A DNA stretch of 64,000 bases from an uncultured Cuneatibacter sp. (lineage in GTDB: Bacteria > Bacillota > Clostridia > Lachnospirales > Lachnospiraceae), in contig CAKQHB010000001.1 in the NCBI GenBank assembly GCA_934234215.1, forward strand, positions 62,001 to 126,000, given 5' to 3'. The notes under the pieces were generated by a model. The model was not told the DNA's origin. It did not search any database and saw only the letters and a list, made by a program, of their open reading frames with translations. Position 1 is the first letter of the stretch; each line of letters begins with the position of its first letter. The translations under genes were made by a program, and so were the position numbers. This document shows, piece by piece, positions 51,522-61,069 of this stretch.

Positions 51522-54500
51522 TTATTCTTCGGTTGTCTCTGCAGTCTCAGTTGCAGCTTCTGCTGTCTCCGGAGCGGTGGTCTCTGCCTCTTCGTCTGCT
51601 GCAAAGTCCTCATCCTCACCGAAATCAAATTCCTGATTTGCAGTGATGTCGGTGTTCAGCTTTACGCCGCGGTACTTCTTCATACCAGTACCAGCCGGGA
51701 TCAGCTGACCAATGATTACGTTCTCCTTCAGACCTACCAGATGGTCTACCTTGCCGTTGATCGCAGCTTCGGTCAGAACCTTTGTGGTCTCCTGGAAGGA
51801 TGCAGCGGACATGAAGGAATCGGTTGCCAGAGATGCCTTGGTGATACCAAGCATGATTCTCTTACCGGTAGCAGGCTCCTTGCCCACTTCTTCCAGCTGC
51901 TCATTCATATCGTCGAAGTCCAGAACGTCCATAGAGGTGCCCGGCAGAATATCACTGTCGCCGCTCTCCTCGATGCGGATCTTCTTCAGCATCTGACGAA
52001 CGATTACTTCGATATGCTTATCATTGATTTCTACACCCTGCAGACGGTATACACGCTGTACTTCCTGGATCATGTAATCTTGTACGGCACGAACACCCTT
52101 GATCTTCAGGATATCGTGAGGATTTACGCTACCTTCGGTCAGCTCATCACCGGCCTCGATCACCTGACCATCCATAACCTTGATTCTGGAACCGTAAGGA
52201 ATCAGATAAGCCTTGGACTCACCGGTCTCATGATTGGTAACGATAATCTCGCGCTTCTTCTTTGTATCTTTGCTTGTAACAACGCCGGCGAACTCGGAAA
52301 TGATCGCAAGTCCCTTCGGCTTTCTTGCCTCGAACAATTCCTCGACACGGGGAAGACCCTGTGTGATATCGCCGCCGGCAACGCCGCCGCTGTGGAATGT
52401 TCTCATGGTCAGCTGTGTACCAGGCTCACCGATGGACTGTGCGGCGATGATACCAACAGATTCACCAATCTGTACAGGACCGCCGGTTGCCATGTTGGAA
52501 CCGTAACACTTTGCACAAACTCCTACGTGAGAACGGCAGCTCAGGATCGTACGGATCTTGATGCTCTTTCTTCCGCTCTTCTCCAGTGCCTTCATAACAG
52601 CGCCGGAACGCTTGGGAGTTACTAACTGATTTGCCTTCATAACTACTTCACCGGTCTCCGGATCCGTAATTGTCTCAGCCAGGTATCTGCCGGTGATACG
52701 CTCCTGCAGACCCTCGATGACTTCTGCGCCATCGGTAAATGCCTTGATCTCCATGAACGGAATCTCCTGATTGCCGTTCTTGTCAAAGCGGTTTGCACAA
52801 CAATCTTCCTCACGAACGATCAGATCCTGAGATACGTCTACCAAACGTCTGGTCAGGTAACCAGAGTCGGCGGTACGCAGAGCGGTATCGGACATACCCT
52901 TTCTAGCACCGTGCGCAGAAATGAAGTACTCCAGTACGTCCAGACCTTCACGGAAGTTGGACTTGATCGGCAGTTCGATGGTGTGACCGGTTGTATCGGC
53001 CATCAGTCCACGCATACCAGCCAGCTGCTTGATCTGCTGGTTAGAACCACGGGCACCGGAGTCTGCCATCATGAAGATGTTGTTATACTTATCCAGACCG
53101 TTCAGCAGAGCCTCTGTCAGCTCATTATCGGTCTTCTGCCAGGTATCGATTACTTCCTTGTAACGCTCTTCTTCGGTGATCAGACCACGACGATAGTTCT
53201 TTGCGATCTTATCAACGGTTGCCTGTGCCTCTGCGATCATCTCAGGCTTGCGCGGCGGCACGGTCATATCGCTGATGGATACGGTCATGGCTGCACGGGT
53301 AGAATACTTATAACCCATTGCCTTGATATCATCCAGAACTTCAGCAGTTGTAGTAGCGCCATGCACGTTGATGACCTTCTCCAGAATCTGCTTCAGACCC
53401 TTCTTACCTACGTGGAAGTCGATTTCCGGTACGAGCTCATTGCCCGGTACGGAACGGTCTACAAAGCCCAGATCCTGCGGGATGATCTCGTTGAAGATGA
53501 AACGTCCGAGAGTGGATTCTACCACGCCGGTCATCTCTTCTCCGTTTACAACCTTTGTCACACGCACCTTGATCTTAGAATGCAGTGTGATAACTTTATT
53601 TTCATAAGCCAGAATGGCTTCGTTTACGCTCTTGAAAGCCTTGCCTTCGCCTGTTGCGCCGGGTCTCTCCTGTGTCAGATAGTAGATACCCAGGACCATA
53701 TCCTGTGAAGGAACGGCTACGGGACCACCATCAGACGGCTTCAGCAGGTTGTTCGGGGACAGCAGCATGAAACGGCACTCTGCCTGTGCCTCTACGGACA
53801 AGGGCAGATGTACAGCCATCTGGTCACCATCGAAGTCTGCGTTGAACGCGGTACAAACCAGCGGATGCAGCTTGATTGCCTTACCTTCTACCAGGATCGG
53901 CTCGAACGCCTGAATACCAAGACGATGCAGCGTAGGGGCACGGTTCAGCATAACCGGATGCTCCTTGATAACGTCTTCCAGCACATCCCAAACTTCCGGC
54001 TGCAGACGCTCTACCATCTTCTTTGCACTCTTTACGTTGTGTGCGATACCTCTGGAAGCCAGCTCTTTCATTACGAACGGCTTGAACAGCTCGATTGCCA
54101 TTTCCTTCGGCAAACCACACTGATAAATCTTTAATTCAGGACCTACTACGATAACGGAACGACCGGAATAGTCAACACGCTTACCTAACAGGTTCTGACG
54201 GAAACGTCCCTGCTTACCCTTTAACATATCAGACAGAGACTTCAGTGCACGGTTACCAGGACCGGTTACCGGACGACCTCTTCTGCCGTTATCGATCAGG
54301 GCATCAACAGCCTCCTGCAGCATACGCTTCTCGTTGCGGACAATGATGTCCGGAGCGCCCAGCTCCAGCAGACGTGCCAGACGGTTGTTTCTGTTGATGA
54401 TACGACGATACAGATCGTTCAGGTCGGAGGTTGCAAAACGTCCGCCATCCAGCTGTACCATAGGACGCAGATCCGGAGGAATTACCGGCACTGCATCGAG

Positions 54501-55205
54501 GATCATCCACTCCGGACGGTTGCCGGATGCACGGAATGCCTCTACAACCTCCAGACGCTTGATGATGCGGGCACGCTTCTGTCCGCTGGCATCCTTCAGT
54601 GCTGCACGCAGTTCTTCGGAATCCTTCTCCAGGTCGATTGCCTGCAAAAGCTCCTTTACTGCCTCCGCGCCCATAGCGGCGCGGAAGCTTCCGTAACCAT
54701 ATTCATCTACTGCTTCACGATACTCTGTCTCACTCAGGATCTGCTTGTAAGCCAGTCCGGTATTTCCCTTGTCCAGTACGATGTAGGAAGCGAAATACAG
54801 AACACGGTCCAGAGATCTCGGAGAGATATCCAGGATCAGACCCATACGGCTGGGGATACCCTTGAAGTACCAGATATGAGAAACCGGTGCTGCCAGTTCG
54901 ATGTGTCCCATACGCTCTCTGCGGACGCTGGACTTGGTTACTTCAACACCACAGCGATCACAGATGACGCCCTTATAACGAATCTTTTTATATTTACCAC
55001 AATGGCACTCCCAGTCTTTGCTGGGTCCGAAAATACGCTCACAGAACAGACCGTCACGCTCCGGCTTTAAGGTTCTGTAGTTGATCGTCTCCGGCTTTGT
55101 TACCGCGCCTCTGGACCATTCCCGAATCTTCTCCGGGGAAGCCAGGCCGATTTTGATCGCATCAAAAGTCAGAGGCTGATACGCTTTATTTGTTGTTTCA
55201 GGCAT
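51522..55205 (-). CDS. rpoC: RNA polymerase beta' subunit
   Basis: 1227 residues from the ATG at 55205 (MPETTNKAYQPLTFDAIKIGLASP). GGAGG lies 5 nt before it, inside the extra codons of the longer frame to 55217. N-terminal zinc site with Cys 67, 69, 82 and 85 (CHCG...CDRCG); active-site NADFDGDQMAVH; second zinc site with SCRSHVGVCAKCYG. The C-terminus ends in a Glu/Ala/Thr-rich acidic tail. It is 35 nt downstream of rpoB. A terminator follows at once, so rpsL is not co-transcribed. Confidence 0.98.
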   Translation of the reverse strand: MPETTNKAYQPLTFDAIKIGLASPEKIREWSRGAVTKPETINYRTLKPERDGLFCERIFGPSKDWECHCGKYKKIRYKGVICDRCGVEVTKSSVRRERMGHIELAAPVSHIWYFKGIPSRMGLILDISPRSLDRVLYFASYIVLDKGNTGLAYKQILSETEYREAVDEYGYGSFRAAMGAEAVKELLQAIDLEKDSEELRAALKDASGQKRARIIKRLEVVEAFRASGNRPEWMILDAVPVIPPDLRPMVQLDGGRFATSDLNDLYRRIINRNNRLARLLELGAPDIIVRNEKRMLQEAVDALIDNGRRGRPVTGPGNRALKSLSDMLKGKQGRFRQNLLGKRVDYSGRSVIVVGPELKIYQCGLPKEMAIELFKPFVMKELASRGIAHNVKSAKKMVERLQPEVWDVLEDVIKEHPVMLNRAPTLHRLGIQAFEPILVEGKAIKLHPLVCTAFNADFDGDQMAVHLPLSVEAQAECRFMLLSPNNLLKPSDGGPVAVPSQDMVLGIYYLTQERPGATGEGKAFKSVNEAILAYENKVITLHSKIKVRVTKVVNGEEMTGVVESTLGRFIFNEIIPQDLGFVDRSVPGNELVPEIDFHVGKKGLKQILEKVINVHGATTTAEVLDDIKAMGYKYSTRAAMTVSISDMTVPPRKPEMIAEAQATVDKIAKNYRRGLITEEERYKEVIDTWQKTDNELTEALLNGLDKYNNIFMMADSGARGSNQQIKQLAGMRGLMADTTGHTIELPIKSNFREGLDVLEYFISAHGARKGMSDTALRTADSGYLTRRLVDVSQDLIVREEDCCANRFDKNGNQEIPFMEIKAFTDGAEVIEGLQERITGRYLAETITDPETGEVVMKANQLVTPKRSGAVMKALEKSGRKSIKIRTILSCRSHVGVCAKCYGSNMATGGPVQIGESVGIIAAQSIGEPGTQLTMRTFHSGGVAGGDITQGLPRVEELFEARKPKGLAIISEFAGVVTSKDTKKKREIIVTNHETGESKAYLIPYGSRIKVMDGQVIEAGDELTEGSVNPHDILKIKGVRAVQDYMIQEVQRVYRLQGVEINDKHIEVIVRQMLKKIRIEESGDSDILPGTSMDVLDFDDMNEQLEEVGKEPATGKRIMLGITKASLATDSFMSAASFQETTKVLTEAAINGKVDHLVGLKENVIIGQLIPAGTGMKKYRGVKLNTDITANQEFDFGEDEDFAADEEAETTAPETAEAATETAETTEE

Positions 55206-55240
55206 GTTTTCCTCCATTCCTGCCGCTCGCGGCGTTTGTC

Positions 55241-58200
55241 TTATTCTATGGAGTCGTCCATATCATCAAAGTAGTCTTCTGCAAGAAGATCGTCGTCTCC
55301 TGCATTGTCTACATAATCATCTGCTGCTTCATCTTCCAGTTCGCCAGTCTCATCGTTGAAGCTCTGCTTCGTGTAGCCATATGCGCTCACGTTCTCTTCG
55401 TGATGATTGTACTTCTGACGATCTGCGTCTTCCATAACAGAACGGAAGTTGGTATCGGTATCATCGATGTTCTCAGTGATCTCTACCTCGGTGTTGTCAT
55501 CCCGCAGAACTCTGACATCCAGACCCAAGGACTGCAGCTCCTTCAGCAGTACCTTGAAGGATTCCGGAATACCAGGCTCAGGAATGTTCTCACCCTTGAT
55601 GATCGCTTCGTAAGTCTTTACACGACCGACAACATCATCGGACTTGTAAGTCAGGATTTCCTGCAGAGTATACGCAGCACCGTATGCCTCCAGAGCCCAA
55701 ACCTCCATCTCACCGAAACGCTGTCCGCCGAACTGAGCTTTACCACCCAGAGGCTGCTGTGTAACGAGAGAGTAAGGACCGGTAGAACGAGCATGGATCT
55801 TATCGTCTACCAGATGGTGCAGCTTCAGGTAGTGCATGTGACCGATGGTTACCGGGCTATCGAACTCTTCACCGGTACGGCCGTCACGCAGCTGAACCTT
55901 TCCGTCGGGTCTGATCGGAACGCCCTTCCACAGCTCTCTGTGCTCCAGATGGCTGCCCAGGTATTCCATGATTTCCGGATTCAGGTCATCCTTGTGCTTC
56001 TCCTGGAAATCTTCCCATTCCATATTTGCGTAATCATTTGCAAGCAATAAGGTATCTGCGATATCGTGCTCGTTTGCACCGTCGAAGATCGGGGTGCTGA
56101 TATCGAAGCCCAGTACCTTTGCGGCCAGACTCAGATGAATCTCCAGGACCTGACCAATATTCATACGAGAAGGTACGCCCAGAGGATTCAGTACGATATC
56201 CAGCGGACGACCGTTCGGCAGGAACGGCATATCCTCTACCGGCAGTACACGGGAAACGACACCCTTGTTACCGTGACGACCTGCCATCTTATCACCAACA
56301 GAGATCTTTCTCTTCTGTGCAATGTAGATGCGGACGCACTCGCTTACGCCGGGAGCCAGCTCATCGCTGTTTGCGCGGGTAAATACCTTTGCATCAATGA
56401 TCGTACCATATGCACCATGCGGTACCTTCAGAGAAGTATCACGAACCTCTCTTGCCTTTTCACCGAAGATTGCACGCAGCAGGCGCTCCTCAGCGGTCAG
56501 CTCAGTCTCACCCTTCGGGGTAACCTTACCAACCAGAATATCTCCGGCACGAACCTCAGCACCAATACGGATGATACCGCGCTGATCCAGATCCTTCAGC
56601 GCATCCTCACCAACACCGGGAACATCACGGGTGATCTCTTCCGGTCCGAGCTTGGTGTCACGAGCTTCGCACTCATATTCTTCCAGATGGATGGATGTAT
56701 AAACATCGTCCTGTACCAGTCTCTCACTCAGCAAGACAGCATCCTCGTAGTTGTAACCTTCCCAGGTCATGAATCCGATCAGCGGATTCTTACCAAGAGC
56801 GATCTCGCCCTTGCAGGTGGAAGGACCGTCGGCAATGATATCGCCGGCCTTTACGCGATCGTTCTTAAAGCAAACAGGCTTCTGATTGTAGCTGTTGCTC
56901 TGGTTGCTTCTGGCAAACTTTGTCAGCTTATAGACATCTCTTGCGCCATTGTCGCGCTTGATGATGATCTCATTGGAAGCGGAACGATCTACCACACCAT
57001 CATGCTTTGCAACTATGCAGGCACCGGAGTCAACGGCTGCCTTATTTTCAATGCCGGTACCGATTACAGGCGGCTCTGTCATCAGAAGCGGAACTGCCTG
57101 ACGCTGCATGTTCGATCCCATCAACGCACGGTTCGCATCGTCGTTCTGCAGGAACGGGATCATGGATGTAGCAACGGAGAATACCATACGGGGAGATACG
57201 TCCATCAGGTCAATGTTTGCCTTCGGGAACTCAGATGTCTCCTCACGAAAACGTCCGGATACATTATTATGAAGGAAATGTCCCTCTTCATCCAGAGGTT
57301 CATTTGCCTGTGCTACGATATAATCGTCTTCTTCATCTGCGGTCATGTAACGAACTTCGTCGGTTACACGAGGGTTCTTCGGATCAGACTTATCTACAAT
57401 ACGGTACGGAGCCTCTACGAATCCGTACTGGTTTACTCTTGCGAAAGATGCCAGAGAGTTGATCAGACCGATATTAGGACCTTCTGGTGTCTCGACAGGG
57501 CACATACGACCGTAGTGAGAATAGTGAACGTCTCGAACCTCGAATCCGGCACGATCTCTGGACAGACCGCCGGGACCCAGTGCGGAAAGACGTCTCTTAT
57601 GTGTCAGTTCGGACAGAGGGTTATTCTGATCCATGAACTGAGACAGCTGGGAGCTTCCGAAGAACTCCTTCACAGCAGCCGTAACCGGCTTGATGTTGAT
57701 CAGAGACTGCGGGGTGATGCCCTCCATATCCTGTGTGGTCATACGCTCTCTTACGACACGCTCCATACGGGACAGACCGATACGGTACTGGTTCTGCAGC
57801 AGCTCACCAACCGCACGGATACGACGGTTGCCCAGATGGTCGATATCGTCGGAAGTACCTACGCCAGCTTCCAGATGCATACAATAGTTAATGGAAGCAA
57901 TGATATCTTCCTTAGTGATATGCTTCGGAACCAGCTCGCTCATATTCTTATGGATAGCTTCCTTGATCTCTTCCTCGGTGTCATTCTCTTCCAGAATGTC
58001 CTTCAGAACAGGATAGTAAACCATCTCGGAAATGCCTGCTTCTTCCGGATCAAAGTCCAGATATGCAGCAGCATCTACCATCATGTTAGACAGTACCTTT
58101 ACGTTACGCTCTTCCGTCTGAACCATAACGTAAGGAATTGCAGCGTTCTGAATGTCGGTTGCGATCTGGCGGTTCATCGTGGTGCCTGCTTCTGCTACGA

Positions 58201-59116
58201 TCTCACCGGTAACAGGGCTTACTGCATCCTCTGCCAGAATCTGACCATTCAGACGATTGCGGAAGTTCAGCTTCTTGTTGAACTTATAACGGCCTACCTT
58301 CGCCAGGTCATAACGACGAGGATCGAAGAACATGCCATTTAACAGGCTGGACGCACTGTCTACAGACAGCGGCTCGCCCGGACGAATCTTCTTATATAAC
58401 TCCAGCAGACCATCCTGATAGCTCTCAGCGGTATCCTTCTGTAAGCTCTCCAGGATCTTCGGCTCCTCACCGAACAGGTCGATGATCTCCTGATTGGAGC
58501 CCCAACCAAGCGCACGGATCAGAACTGTAACCGGTACCTTACGGGTACGGTCTACTCTTACGTAAAATACATCGTTGGAATCGGTCTCATACTCCAGCCA
58601 TGCTCCACGGTTCGGGATAACAGTGCAGGAATACAGCTTCTTACCGATCTTATCGTGAGCGATTCCATAATAAATACCAGGGGAACGAACCAGCTGGCTG
58701 ACGATAACACGCTCTGCTCCGTTAATAACGAAGGAACCGGTATCGGTCATCAACGGCAGATCGCCCATGAAAATCTGGTGCTCCTTGATCTCGCCGGTTT
58801 CATGATTACACAGTCTCACAGTGACCTTCAGAGGAGCGGCATACGTTGCATCACGCTCTTTACACTCTTCGATTGTGTACTTCTTTTCATTGACGCACAG
58901 CTCGAACTCGCCAAGCTCCAGGCTCAGATGGCCGGAGAAATCGGAGATCGGAGAGATATCTTCAAATACCTCCTTCAAACCTTCGTCGAGGAACCACTGA
59001 TAGGAATTCTTCTGAATCTCAATCAGGTTGGGCATTTCCAGAACTTCTTTCTGTCTGGAGTAGCTCACTCTCATGTTTTTTCCTGATTTAACAGGACGGA
59101 TTCTGTTTTTTTCCAT
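55241..59116 (-). CDS. rpoB: RNA polymerase beta subunit
   Basis: 1291 residues from the ATG at 59116 (MEKNRIRPVKSGKNMRVSYS), preceded by AGGGGTGA; the longer frame to 59203 is leader. The rifampicin region QLSQFMDQNNPLSELTHKRR followed by LSALGPGGL carries wild-type Asp, His and Ser at the usual resistance sites. C-terminal GGKAQFGGQRFGEMEVWALEAYGAAYTL is canonical. A long acidic tail (DDLLAEDYFDDMDDSIE) ends the protein. No rplL/rplJ upstream: the next gene is divergent. Confidence 0.98.
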   Translation of the reverse strand: MEKNRIRPVKSGKNMRVSYSRQKEVLEMPNLIEIQKNSYQWFLDEGLKEVFEDISPISDFSGHLSLELGEFELCVNEKKYTIEECKERDATYAAPLKVTVRLCNHETGEIKEHQIFMGDLPLMTDTGSFVINGAERVIVSQLVRSPGIYYGIAHDKIGKKLYSCTVIPNRGAWLEYETDSNDVFYVRVDRTRKVPVTVLIRALGWGSNQEIIDLFGEEPKILESLQKDTAESYQDGLLELYKKIRPGEPLSVDSASSLLNGMFFDPRRYDLAKVGRYKFNKKLNFRNRLNGQILAEDAVSPVTGEIVAEAGTTMNRQIATDIQNAAIPYVMVQTEERNVKVLSNMMVDAAAYLDFDPEEAGISEMVYYPVLKDILEENDTEEEIKEAIHKNMSELVPKHITKEDIIASINYCMHLEAGVGTSDDIDHLGNRRIRAVGELLQNQYRIGLSRMERVVRERMTTQDMEGITPQSLINIKPVTAAVKEFFGSSQLSQFMDQNNPLSELTHKRRLSALGPGGLSRDRAGFEVRDVHYSHYGRMCPVETPEGPNIGLINSLASFARVNQYGFVEAPYRIVDKSDPKNPRVTDEVRYMTADEEDDYIVAQANEPLDEEGHFLHNNVSGRFREETSEFPKANIDLMDVSPRMVFSVATSMIPFLQNDDANRALMGSNMQRQAVPLLMTEPPVIGTGIENKAAVDSGACIVAKHDGVVDRSASNEIIIKRDNGARDVYKLTKFARSNQSNSYNQKPVCFKNDRVKAGDIIADGPSTCKGEIALGKNPLIGFMTWEGYNYEDAVLLSERLVQDDVYTSIHLEEYECEARDTKLGPEEITRDVPGVGEDALKDLDQRGIIRIGAEVRAGDILVGKVTPKGETELTAEERLLRAIFGEKAREVRDTSLKVPHGAYGTIIDAKVFTRANSDELAPGVSECVRIYIAQKRKISVGDKMAGRHGNKGVVSRVLPVEDMPFLPNGRPLDIVLNPLGVPSRMNIGQVLEIHLSLAAKVLGFDISTPIFDGANEHDIADTLLLANDYANMEWEDFQEKHKDDLNPEIMEYLGSHLEHRELWKGVPIRPDGKVQLRDGRTGEEFDSPVTIGHMHYLKLHHLVDDKIHARSTGPYSLVTQQPLGGKAQFGGQRFGEMEVWALEAYGAAYTLQEILTYKSDDVVGRVKTYEAIIKGENIPEPGIPESFKVLLKELQSLGLDVRVLRDDNTEVEITENIDDTDTNFRSVMEDADRQKYNHHEENVSAYGYTKQSFNDETGELEDEAADDYVDNAGDDDLLAEDYFDDMDDSIE

Positions 59117-59208
59117 GAACACTTCACCCCTGTTTATGATCTGACTTCTAAATTCAGGCCCCTTCATTTGAACAGATGAGCCCAAAATACCAATATAGTG
59201 CACCTATC

Positions 59209-59237
59209 ACTTTAACATTCCATTTTCAAGTTGTCAA
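59209..59237 (-). promoter_or_regulatory. Sigma-A promoter of rpoBC
   Basis: Minus strand TTGACA (59237-59232), exact 17-nt spacer, TAAAGT (59214-59209). Confidence 0.75.
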
Positions 59238-59298
59238 TAGCTTTTTCACGTTTTATTGAATTTTTTCAGAAATCACACCAAACTTCCCCTGCTTGTTC

Positions 59299-59327
59299 TT
59301 GCGTTTTAAGCATGAGTCTGCTATACT
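59299..59327 (+). promoter_or_regulatory. Promoter of the membrane protein / darA pair
   Basis: TTGCGT (59299-59304), exact 17-nt spacer, TATACT (59322-59327). Divergent from the rpoBC promoter, about 60 nt apart. Confidence 0.65.
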
Positions 59328-59363
59328 TTCAGTAATTGTATATAGGAAGAGGAGGATTTTACC

Positions 59364-59867
59364 ATGCCTTTATGGCTCAGAATTGTACTGCTTGTACTGT
59401 TGGTAATTGTCGTGATCCTCGGTCTGCTGTACTATTTCGGCCTGAAAATGCAGAGAAAGCAGATGGCTCAGAGAGAACAGCTGCAGGCTATGGCTCAGAC
59501 AGTTTCTATGCTTGTCATTGATAAGAAGATGATGAAGGTTCGCGATGCAAATTTCCCGAAGATGATCATGGATCAGATTCCGAAACGGATGATGCGCGCA
59601 AAAGCCCCTGTCGTCAAAGCAAAGATTGGCAACCGGATCATGACTCTGATGGCAGATCCCGCTATTTTCGACCAGCTCCCGGTTAAGACCGAGTGTAAGG
59701 TTGTACTGAGCGGTATTTATATCACGTCTATCAAGAGTGTCCGCGGGGGAGTTGTTCCCACTGCACCTAAGAAGAAGGGCTTTATGAGTCGTCTTCGCGC
59801 AAAGGCAAATCAGGCAAATGCTACAGTAGAAGCTGAAGCATCCACCAAAAAGTCCAAAAAGGGCTGA
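59364..59867 (+). CDS. Conserved single-pass membrane protein
   Basis: 167 residues. One N-terminal membrane helix (about 5-26: RIVLLVLLVIVVILGLLYYFG), then a basic cytoplasmic domain (QTVSMLVIDKKMMKVRDANFPKMI; CKVVLSGIYITSIKSVRGG) and a Lys-rich tail. GAGGAGG before the ATG. It precedes the c-di-AMP receptor by 68 nt. Function not known; no catalytic motif. Confidence 0.75.
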   Translation: MPLWLRIVLLVLLVIVVILGLLYYFGLKMQRKQMAQREQLQAMAQTVSMLVIDKKMMKVRDANFPKMIMDQIPKRMMRAKAPVVKAKIGNRIMTLMADPAIFDQLPVKTECKVVLSGIYITSIKSVRGGVVPTAPKKKGFMSRLRAKANQANATVEAEASTKKSKKG

Positions 59868-59935
59868 TCGGATCCCTGATCCGTTCACCGGCATCCGATT
59901 TCGGATGTCGCATAAAAGAGAAGGAGGTATTAAGG

Positions 59936-60262
59936 ATGAAGTTAATTCATGCGATTGTACGGGATGAGGATGATAATCGTGTCATTTCCCAGTTAAACCG
60001 CGCCGGATTTTCAGTAACAAAACTGGCCACCACCGGCGGCTTCCTGCGTGCCGGAAATACCACACTGATCATCGGTGTCGATGAGGATAAGTTGGAAGAC
60101 GTTCTTGCGATCATCCGCAAGGAATGCGCTTCCAGAAAAACCATCATCACATCTGCTTCCCCTATGATGGGAATGTCCGGTTGTCCGGCGATGCCCGTCA
60201 CGGTAGAGGTTGGCGGCGCAACTGTATTCGTACAGGATGTTGAACGTTTTGAAAAGATCTGA
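59936..60262 (+). CDS. darA: PII-like cyclic di-AMP receptor
   Basis: 108 residues, full length for the DUF970/DarA (PstA) family. N-terminus MKLIHAIVRDEDDNRVISQLNRAGFSVTKLATTGGFLRAGNTTLIIG contains the B-loop and ligand-contacting Thr/Gly segment; VTVEVGGATVFVQDVERF closes the fold. Trimeric signalling protein that binds c-di-AMP; the downstream partner is unknown. AGAAGGAGG upstream; terminator follows. Confidence 0.93.
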   Translation: MKLIHAIVRDEDDNRVISQLNRAGFSVTKLATTGGFLRAGNTTLIIGVDEDKLEDVLAIIRKECASRKTIITSASPMMGMSGCPAMPVTVEVGGATVFVQDVERFEKI

Positions 60263-60285
60263 TGGTCATTCTTCCACTTATGTGC

Positions 60286-60329
60286 AAAAAGGATCTGCTG
60301 CTGGCACAAGTCAGCGGCAGGTCCTTTTT
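60286..60329 (+). terminator. Terminator of darA
   Basis: AAAAAGGATCTGC pairs with GCAGGTCCTTTTT around an inner GCTG...CAGC stem; the following TTTTTCTTT completes a rho-independent terminator. The downstream 60330-60440 holds no recognisable gene. Confidence 0.85.
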
Positions 60330-60440
60330 CTTTGTATCCAGGTATCAGCAAAAAAAATCAACCACCTCAAAAAGCAAATATCTCCCCCTCCGTGACTCCT
60401 CGCTCCCGCTTTTTCCCGCGAAAACACAGCGGATAGAAGA

Positions 60441-60622
60441 ATAAAATCAAATGTGGCATCGAGGAATAACATTGTGCGTATTTTCGTCGTACAGAAGGCG
60501 TTGCTTCCCTGCTGTGCGTCTGTTTGAGCCGCAAGGCGAGTTACGCACGGCAGGGTTTCTAAGCAACACCGGATGTACAGAAAATCGTACACGTTATTCC
60601 ATGATGCCACATTTGATTTTAT
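60441..60622 (+). repeat. Long palindrome F (hairpin family)
   Basis: 182 bp bounded by a perfect 20-bp inverted repeat (ATAAAATCAAATGTGGCATC; mirror at 60603-60622). Inside: GGAATAAC/GTTATTCC, GTG..TTTTC..GTAC/GTAC.GAAAA...CAC, GGCGTTGCTT/AAGCAACACC, CCCTGC.GTGCGT/ACGCAC.GCAGGG. Apex CTGTTTGAGCCGCAAGGCGA. The terminal repeat differs from B-D but the apex is shared. It separates the darA terminator from the convergent DUF1934 gene. Confidence 0.8.
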
Positions 60623-60647
60623 TGATATCTCGTTGCGTTTTCGTTTT

Positions 60648-61067
60648 TCAGTGCGTCGCCGTCACATGAATTGCAATCCTGCAATCCCGCATGGTTTCCT
60701 CCCCCGCGGACATATCATACCGCACTTTGATGTTTAGTTCCTGCTCCATATGATCTACGACAACTTCTCTCGTGATCATCTGCAGTTCCATCATGCCGAA
60801 CGGGCTCTGGTATTCGCACACGCTGACTGTGCCTTCTTCAAATACCATCGTAGTTTCCACTGCACCGGTACGCTGCAGGCGCAGCAGTCCGGGGCTGAAT
60901 TCCAGTCTTGTATTTAAAGGCGTTTCCAATCCTTCTATCGTTTCCGAAAATTCCACGCAGTGCTGTCCTTCGGAAAGAAAGTAGTTTCCGCGGGAAGCGG
61001 ATGTCACCTGCTCATCTGCAGTGTGTTCGCCGACTCCCTCAATCTGTACCATTACTTCTTTTGTCAT
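60648..61067 (-). CDS. DUF1934 protein, calycin-like
   Basis: 139 residues from the ATG at 61067 (MTKEVMVQIEGVGEHTADEQ). The family (B. subtilis YwiB type) forms a small beta-barrel; GNYFLSEGQHCVEFSETIEGLE and the NTRLEFSPGLLRLQRTGAVETTMVFEEG block fit. Function unknown. It starts 2 nt after the ddl stop and is probably translated by coupling. Confidence 0.85.
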   Translation of the reverse strand: MTKEVMVQIEGVGEHTADEQVTSASRGNYFLSEGQHCVEFSETIEGLETPLNTRLEFSPGLLRLQRTGAVETTMVFEEGTVSVCEYQSPFGMMELQMITREVVVDHMEQELNIKVRYDMSAGEETMRDCRIAIHVTATH

Positions 61068-61069
61068 GA

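Noticed and set aside
56066..58342. 758-codon open frame on the plus strand
   Set aside because: Exactly antisense to rpoB, with Cys/Thr-rich composition of a shadow frame and no ribosome binding site.
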